Shown: positions 38,021 to 38,952 of the stretch, in pieces
How positions within the stretch are numbered: the first letter of the stretch is position 1
How the letters are laid out: each line of letters begins with the position of its first letter
Source of the DNA: CAYJAY01 sp964368445
GTDB lineage: Bacteria; Bacillota; Clostridia; Oscillospirales; Ruminococcaceae
Assembly: GCA_964368445.1 (NCBI GenBank)
Contig: CAYJAY010000023.1
Coordinates: 1 to 38,952 of the forward strand
Length of the DNA stretch: 38,952 nucleotides
Reading direction: 5' to 3'
Notes under the pieces: model-generated
The model's input: only the letters and a program-made list of their open reading frames with translations
Databases searched by the model: none
What the model was told of the DNA's origin: nothing
Translations under genes and position numbers: made by a program

Positions 38021-38866
38021 ATGAAGATTATAGCAGATAGCTCGTGTGACACGACCGAGGAATTAAGAGAACAACTGGACATTGAATTTGCGCCGTTAAC
38101 GATACGCGTTGCAAATGGCAATGAATATATCGACGTCCCCGGATTGGACACCGTAGCGTTAATGGAGGAGCTTAAGTCATACAAAGAGCCGGCTCGCTCT
38201 AACTGCCCATCCCCCGAAGATTTCGCGCAAATCATGAGAAAACATCTTGAGTCGTTTGTTATAACGCTTTCTTCTGCGCTTTCCGGAACATATGGTTCGG
38301 CGGTTGTCGCCAAAGATATGGTGCTTTCGGAAACCCCCGAGAAAAAGATACACATATTTGATTCAAAAAGTGCGGCGTCGGGCGAAACGCTTATCGCAAT
38401 GGAGATAAATCGTTTAATTAAACAGAACTGTTCTTTTGAAACGATTGTGACGGCTGTTGAAGCTTTTATATCAAGAATGCAGACTATCTTTGTTCTTGAA
38501 AGCCTTGATAACCTCGTCAAAAACGGCAGGGTCAGCAGAATTAAAGCGTCTGCCGCGTCTATTCTTAACACGTTTCCCATCATGTGTGCAAGCGACAAGG
38601 GCGAAATTGACGTCATGTGCAAAGTCCGCGGATTTCAACAGACACTTAACAAACTTGTGTCTGTAATTGCGGAAAAAACCGATGACTTAAAACCGAATTC
38701 GGTTAACCTTGTATTGGCATATTGCAACTGTGCCGAACGAGCCGAGGCTTTGAAAAAAGATATTCTTGAAAAATGCAAGGCGATTAAACAGGTGACGCTC
38801 GCCCCAACAGGTGGCCTTTCCTCGATGTATGCGTATGAAGGCGGAATTGTCATAGCTTTCGCGTAG
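38021..38866 (+). CDS. DegV-family fatty-acid-binding protein
   Basis: 281 residues, two-domain EDD fold. The start KIIADSSCDTTEELREQLDI and the Ser/Thr-rich ligand motif (FVITLSSALSGTYGSA at about 80-95) are typical, as are FDSKSAASGE and LESLDNLVKNGRVSR. Members bind a fatty acid and act as FakB in the fatty-acid kinase system that feeds acyl-phosphate to PlsX/PlsY. The PlsY-like gene next door on the same strand fits that pathway. AAGGGAG lies 8 nt before the ATG. The stop codon is inside the following hairpin. Confidence 0.92.
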   Translation: MKIIADSSCDTTEELREQLDIEFAPLTIRVANGNEYIDVPGLDTVALMEELKSYKEPARSNCPSPEDFAQIMRKHLESFVITLSSALSGTYGSAVVAKDMVLSETPEKKIHIFDSKSAASGETLIAMEINRLIKQNCSFETIVTAVEAFISRMQTIFVLESLDNLVKNGRVSRIKASAASILNTFPIMCASDKGEIDVMCKVRGFQQTLNKLVSVIAEKTDDLKPNSVNLVLAYCNCAERAEALKKDILEKCKAIKQVTLAPTGGLSSMYAYEGGIVIAFA

Positions 38867-38872
38867 CGAAAG
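38856..38872 (+). terminator. hairpin overlapping the degV-like stop codon
   Basis: CTTTCGC (38856-38862) pairs with GCGAAAG (38866-38872) with a 3-nt loop; the stop TAG is 38864-38866. GCGTAGCGAAAG is repeated at 38883-38894. A weak terminator at best, close to the window end. Confidence 0.4.
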
Positions 38873-38952
38873 TTTGCGTTCAGCGTAGCGAAAGCTCAGG
38901 GCGTCAAAAAAGGTACACCCTCAAAAATGTTGCACAAAATCGTGGGTAGGGG

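Overview
The window looks like a chromosomal scaffold from a low-GC, endospore-forming, anaerobic Clostridia-type Firmicute, probably a metagenome assembly. The evidence is a spo0A gene, a dipicolinate synthase pair (dpaA/dpaB), a ferredoxin-linked 2-oxoacid oxidoreductase operon, Gram-positive-style ftsE-ftsX-M23 hydrolase genes, strong AGGAGG-like ribosome binding sites, several TTG starts, and a run of exactly 100 N at 34933-35032 (a scaffold gap). I cannot name a genus from sequence alone.

Layout. 1-1000: remnants of a mobile element (an internal relaxase fragment abutting a headless XRE repressor in the opposite orientation), a long hairpin, and tRNA-Leu(UAA). 1137-5800: a MerR/TipAS-type regulator with a 19-bp-spacer promoter, then a + strand run of D-aminoacylase-like amidohydrolase, DUF819 membrane protein and DapF-like racemase that reads as a D-amino-acid utilisation module. 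5981-8720: RelQ-type alarmone synthetase plus a histidine kinase/response regulator pair; an identical 22-bp box lies upstream of both relQ and the regulator gene. 8757-11746: divisome module ftsE-ftsX-M23 hydrolase. 11827-14469: CdaR/PucR-type regulator and threonine ammonia-lyase. 14760-16058: a lipoprotein version of trigger factor with an Asp-rich repeat tail. 16162-17551: dpaA-dpaB. 17727-19379: membrane diguanylate cyclase. 20243-22606: FetAB-like exporter, divergent PadR regulator, and a two-domain class II aldolase-like protein. 22640-25198: amino-acid ABC transporter (binding lipoprotein, permease, ATPase), preceded by a stretch that can fold into a pseudoknot-like RNA. 25263-28522: 2-oxoacid:ferredoxin oxidoreductase operon with an accessory P-loop ATPase. 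28908-29696: spo0A with an altered acidic pocket. 30253-32202: repeat-bearing surface protein with a Tyr/Glu-rich cytoplasmic tail. 32634-34657: gapA, LysE-type exporter, tRNA-Arg(CCG). 34658-35856: duplicated repeat containing the assembly gap, then a Phd/Doc toxin-antitoxin pair. 35922-38866: GtrB-type glycosyltransferase, PlsY-like acyltransferase, DegV protein.

Most of the window is ordinary chromosomal housekeeping and sporulation content. The accessory parts are the left edge and the gap/toxin-antitoxin area. The observations I consider most worth following are the shared box that would place an alarmone synthetase under its neighbouring two-component system, the D-amino-acid module, the candidate leader RNA, the export-anchored trigger factor, and the degenerate Spo0A receiver. 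All functional statements are from motif recognition by eye; no database search was run.
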